The notes beneath the pieces were generated by a model. It was not told the DNA's origin. It ran no database searches and saw only the letters and a list, made by a program, of their open reading frames with translations. A program made the translations under genes and the position numbers. From contig JAWOHN010000140.1 in the NCBI GenBank assembly GCA_046485135.1, positions 1-64,000 on the forward strand: 64,000 bases of DNA. The letters are read 5' to 3'. The stretch is from CAZAQS01 sp046485135 (GTDB lineage Bacteria; Chloroflexota; Anaerolineae; Anaerolineales; UBA4823). Shown here piece after piece: positions 61,552 to 64,000 of the stretch; positions within the stretch are counted from its first letter, which is position 1, and each line of letters starts with the position of its first letter.

Positions 61552-62538
61552 GTGAATAAATACAATCAAATGCATTATGAGGAGGAGCCAATACCATTGG
61601 ACGAATCATGGTGGACGGCGGTATTGGCAGAAGAGGAAGAACAAGGCAACAGCTTTTCAACCCGAATTCAACCTGTAACAGAAAATAAACCCTTGCCAAA
61701 TCATTCCCCATCCCGACCAGCGCATGTAGATTGGGAGCGAGCACACAACATCTACACCAACGATGAAACTGTTAACCTGCAGGTCTTTGGATACAATCGG
61801 GGTGGCCTGCTCGTAGAAGGGGATGGGTTGCAAGGCTTTGTGCCTTTATCACACCTGATCGGTTTAGCCGGGGAGAAATCTGATTTAGACCAGGGCGATC
61901 CCAGAATCGGTCATTTGTTATCCTCTTATGTTGGCCGGATCTTGAGGCTCAAGGTTATCGAGTGTGAGCCGGAACGGGGCAGGGTTGTTCTCTCAGAGCG
62001 GGCTGCGTTAGCAGAACCAGGTCGCCGCAACCAGTTGCTGGATGATTTAAAAACCGGCGATCATGTTTACGGCATTGTTACAAATATCACCGATTTCGGT
62101 GTGTTTGTCGATCTGGGCGGGGTGGAGGGATTGATCCATGTTTCGGAGCTTTCCTGGGGCAGAGTACGCCATCCTTCGGATGCTGCCAGTCTGGGAGAGA
62201 ATGTTGAAGCCTATGTAATCCAGGTTGATAAAGACCGTTCTCGGGTTGCGCTCAGCTTAAAACGCCTGCGCCAAAATCCGTGGGATACCGCTGAGGCCCG
62301 CTATCAGACTGACATGGTCATTGATGTAGTCATTACCAGTGTTGTTCCATTTGGAGCATTTGCTTGTTTGGAAGAAGGATTAGATGGCTTGATCCATATC
62401 TCTGAGATGAGTAAAAGCGGAGAGAAAATTAATCCTCGCGACATCATGACCGAAGGACAAAAACTGCAAGTGCGGGTTCTTCAGGTTGATGCATCCCGCC
62501 AGCGGCTGGGCTTAAGCCTGGATTTAGAGGAGACGTGA
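61552..62538 (+). CDS. Protein with three S1 RNA-binding domains (ribosomal S1-like)
   Basis: The protein of about 328 residues has an acidic N-terminal part (about 1-60) and three S1-type beta-barrels: one near 70-130 (LQVFGYNRGGLLVEGDGLQGF), one near 170-240 (GIVTNITDFGVFVDL, GLIHVSELSWGRV) and one near 255-325 (VVITSVVPFGAFACL, GLIHISEMS). It is shorter than classic S1 (six domains) and probably binds mRNA or ribosomes. The start is uncertain: GTG at 61540 or 61552, both near AAGAGG; the later one is used. Confidence 0.85.
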   Translation: MNKYNQMHYEEEPIPLDESWWTAVLAEEEEQGNSFSTRIQPVTENKPLPNHSPSRPAHVDWERAHNIYTNDETVNLQVFGYNRGGLLVEGDGLQGFVPLSHLIGLAGEKSDLDQGDPRIGHLLSSYVGRILRLKVIECEPERGRVVLSERAALAEPGRRNQLLDDLKTGDHVYGIVTNITDFGVFVDLGGVEGLIHVSELSWGRVRHPSDAASLGENVEAYVIQVDKDRSRVALSLKRLRQNPWDTAEARYQTDMVIDVVITSVVPFGAFACLEEGLDGLIHISEMSKSGEKINPRDIMTEGQKLQVRVLQVDASRQRLGLSLDLEET

Positions 62539-62623
62539 TAAGCGGCGTCTTAATACGCACCTGACCAGGTGCAGATTGAGAAGATCACATTCATAATGTA
62601 AAGCAATCCTGGTGGATCATGCC

Positions 62624-63181
62624 ATGAAAGCTCGTTGGGCAGTCCCATTTGGAGTCCTTTGTGGTTTTCTAGCAGCAGGGCTATTGTTCTTAGCCGGCAG
62701 CCCTCCGCGTGGGGAACCAATCCAGCTTCTTCCGCCTCCTACGCCGCTGCCGCTTCAGGTTTATGTTGTTGGTGCAGTTGTTCAACCGGGTCTTCAAGCC
62801 CTTCCACCCGGCAGCCGGGTCCAGGATGCCATAATATCAGCCGGCGGATTGCTCCCAGAAGCAAATACAACAGTGTTAAACCTGGCTGCCTATGTGGCAG
62901 ACGGAGAACGGATCTATGTCCCCCTATCTAATCTGACAGAAGAAAGAGCCTTATCAATCGAGCCATTCCAAACAACAGAATATGGCCTGATAAATATTAA
63001 CCACGCCTCTCAGGTGGAATTGGAAAGTTTGCCTGGAATAGGTCCAGTGACCGCGCAAAATATTATCGCCTACCGGAACATAAATGGCGGATTTGCCTCA
63101 ATTGAGGCGATCATGGATGTCCCGGGAATTGGTCCGAAAACTTTCGAGGAGATCCAGAATTTAATTTGTGTTGAAGATTGA
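62624..63181 (+). CDS. ComEA-like competence/DNA-binding protein (SLBB plus helix-hairpin-helix)
   Basis: The 185-residue protein has a membrane anchor at the N-terminus (about 4-25) and an SLBB domain (LQVYVVGAVVQPGLQALP, about 45-105). Two helix-hairpin-helix motifs close the protein (NHASQVELESLPGIGPVTAQ and MDVPGIGPKTFEEI). This is the ComEA layout, which binds external DNA for uptake. No ComEC or other competence gene is in the window. The ATG at 62624 is eight bases from GGTGG and is used over the GTG at 62612. Confidence 0.9.
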   Translation: MKARWAVPFGVLCGFLAAGLLFLAGSPPRGEPIQLLPPPTPLPLQVYVVGAVVQPGLQALPPGSRVQDAIISAGGLLPEANTTVLNLAAYVADGERIYVPLSNLTEERALSIEPFQTTEYGLININHASQVELESLPGIGPVTAQNIIAYRNINGGFASIEAIMDVPGIGPKTFEEIQNLICVED

Positions 63182-63202
63182 ATCGTCTTCACCCAGCAAT
63201 TA

Positions 63203-63221
63203 GATCTATCCACGATAGATC
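63203..63221. terminator. Short hairpin between comEA-like gene and dcd
   Basis: GATCTATC (63203-63210) and GATAGATC (63214-63221) form an eight-pair stem with a three-base loop between two convergent genes. No T-run of note follows on either strand. A weak terminator is possible. Confidence 0.35.
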
Positions 63222-63230
63222 AAGGTATGC

Positions 63231-63785
63231 TTATAGCTTGGGCAGAACAATCGATTGTTGGTACTGGTATTTACCTTTTTTATCCGCGTAAGATATTTCG
63301 CATTCCTCGTCGGCTTCAAAGAATAGAACCTGGGCAATCCCCTCATTGGAATATATTTTGGCTGGCAATGGGGTAGTGTTTGAAATTTCTAAAGTAACAA
63401 ACCCTTCCCATTCCGGCTCAAAGGGCGTTACGTTCACAATGATCCCACAACGCGCATAGGTGCTTTTTCCCAGACAAATTGTCAACACTTTCCTAGGAAT
63501 GCGGAAATACTCGATCGTTCTTGCCAGTGCAAACGAGTTCGGGGGAATAATACACAGGTCGCCTTTATAATCAACCATCGAGCGCGGGTCAAAATTTTTC
63601 GGGTCAACCACTGCAGAATAAACATTGGTGAAGATCTTAAACTCATCGAACACCCGGATATCATATCCATAGGAGGAAACACCATAAGAAATGACGCCAT
63701 TGCGAACCTGGCTTTCTGCAAAGGGCTCAATCATGCGGTGCTCGCGAACCATCTTCCGAATCCAATGATCAGGTTTCAATCCCAT
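63231..63785 (-). CDS. dcd: dCTP deaminase
   Basis: Dcd deaminates dCTP to dUTP for thymidylate synthesis. The 184-residue protein has the family length and motifs: YGVSSYGYDIRV, FALARTIEYFRIPRKV, the signature CLGKSTYARCG, NVTPFEPEWEGFVTLEISNTT (with the catalytic Glu), and the C-terminal SYADKKGKYQYQQ. The ATG follows GAGGAG. It is convergent with the comEA-like gene. Confidence 0.96.
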   Translation of the reverse strand: MGLKPDHWIRKMVREHRMIEPFAESQVRNGVISYGVSSYGYDIRVFDEFKIFTNVYSAVVDPKNFDPRSMVDYKGDLCIIPPNSFALARTIEYFRIPRKVLTICLGKSTYARCGIIVNVTPFEPEWEGFVTLEISNTTPLPAKIYSNEGIAQVLFFEADEECEISYADKKGKYQYQQSIVLPKL

Positions 63786-63917
63786 TATCTACTCCTCGCT
63801 TATAAGTATAGTAGGCACGCAGTTCAGCCAGCGATTGTTGGAAATTTGTGCGTACCAATTCCCGAAACATCTTCTGCGAAGTGCGTAAGTCGAAAGTTAA
63901 TTAATCCGTGATCGTGT

Positions 63918-64000
63918 TTACCAGCCGCTGGCAGCGAAAATGATCTGCAAGAACTGCTCTCTCTCTTCTGCTGTCATTGGCCGCGGACGGGCCCAATCCA
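63918..64000 (-). CDS. C-terminal end of a gene clipped by the window edge
   Basis: A minus-strand frame enters from the right edge and ends with TAA at 63918-63920. About 27 codons are visible (ARPRPMTAEEREQFLQII, then AASGW at the end). Nothing in it identifies a family. The 131-base gap to dcd (63786-63917) holds no clear element. Confidence 0.45.
   Translation of the reverse strand, partial: DWARPRPMTAEEREQFLQIIFAASGW

Noticed and set aside
1..64000. CRISPR arrays, insertion sequences, rRNA and tRNA genes
   Set aside because: No regularly spaced repeats, transposase frames or tRNA T-loop-like sequences with a cloverleaf could be found by reading.

Overview
The window reads as chromosomal DNA of a free-living, probably anaerobic or facultative bacterium. 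The overall gene style suggests phylum Chloroflexota, perhaps class Anaerolineae: lipoproteins with Pro/Thr-rich linkers, a YitT-type protein, a polyphosphate glucokinase, a membrane protein ending in an HTH module, and dense gene packing with 1-8 bp overlaps. That assignment is inferred from gene content alone; no rRNA or tRNA gene was seen. There is no phage, insertion sequence or CRISPR array.

Layout. 1-3.7 kb: the N-terminal two thirds of rpoB (minus), divergent from era. 3.8-10.3 kb (minus): an ECF sigma / anti-sigma / bactofilin-like membrane protein operon, then epimerase, peptidase S51-like protein with a CysRS-like tail, beta-hydroxyacid dehydrogenase and YitT protein. 10.5-14.5 kb (plus): purA, a lipoprotein, a DNA methyltransferase and an unrecognised partner protein. 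14.5-18.3 kb (minus): inositol monophosphatase, response regulator, HD hydrolase, small membrane protein, hutI. 18.5-20.3 kb: an aspartase/fumarase gene and a remnant of a GT39-type glycosyltransferase. 20.3-25.8 kb (minus): polyphosphate glucokinase and a complete Tro/Mnt-type metal ABC operon with its DtxR-family regulator. 26-28 kb: acs. 28-36.7 kb (minus): a purine/nucleoside ABC importer joined to a molybdenum hydroxylase of the XdhD/YgfM layout, behind a GntR-like operator. 36.9-41.2 kb: an SGNH hydrolase, then a T-box leader and ileS.

41.4-47.8 kb (plus): a second sigma/anti-sigma pair, an ABC exporter pair, a CDP-alcohol phosphotransferase, a flippase-like protein and a small membrane protein. 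47.9-53.4 kb (plus): seven tightly packed genes, GTP cyclohydrolase II, RibD-type reductase, zinc-ligand-poor MDR dehydrogenase, a cysteine-free PTPS/QueD homologue, a GT4 glycosyltransferase and two methyltransferases. 53.5-64 kb: lspA, rluD-type synthase, threonine aldolase, a catalytically degenerate tyrosine recombinase, purine nucleoside phosphorylase, a membrane-anchored HTH protein, an S1-domain protein, a ComEA-like protein, dcd and a clipped gene end.

The best candidate for an undescribed system is the seven-gene cluster at 47.9-53.4 kb. Its first enzyme would open the imidazole ring of GTP, and the following genes could reduce, rearrange, glycosylate and methylate the product. The other riboflavin genes are absent and the PTPS homologue lacks its catalytic residues, so a modified pterin or pyrimidine is more likely than riboflavin or queuosine. 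Other notable points are an IleRS with a swapped GVHH signature behind a T-box, a recombinase missing Arg, His and Tyr of its active site, and the S51/CysRS-tail fusion.
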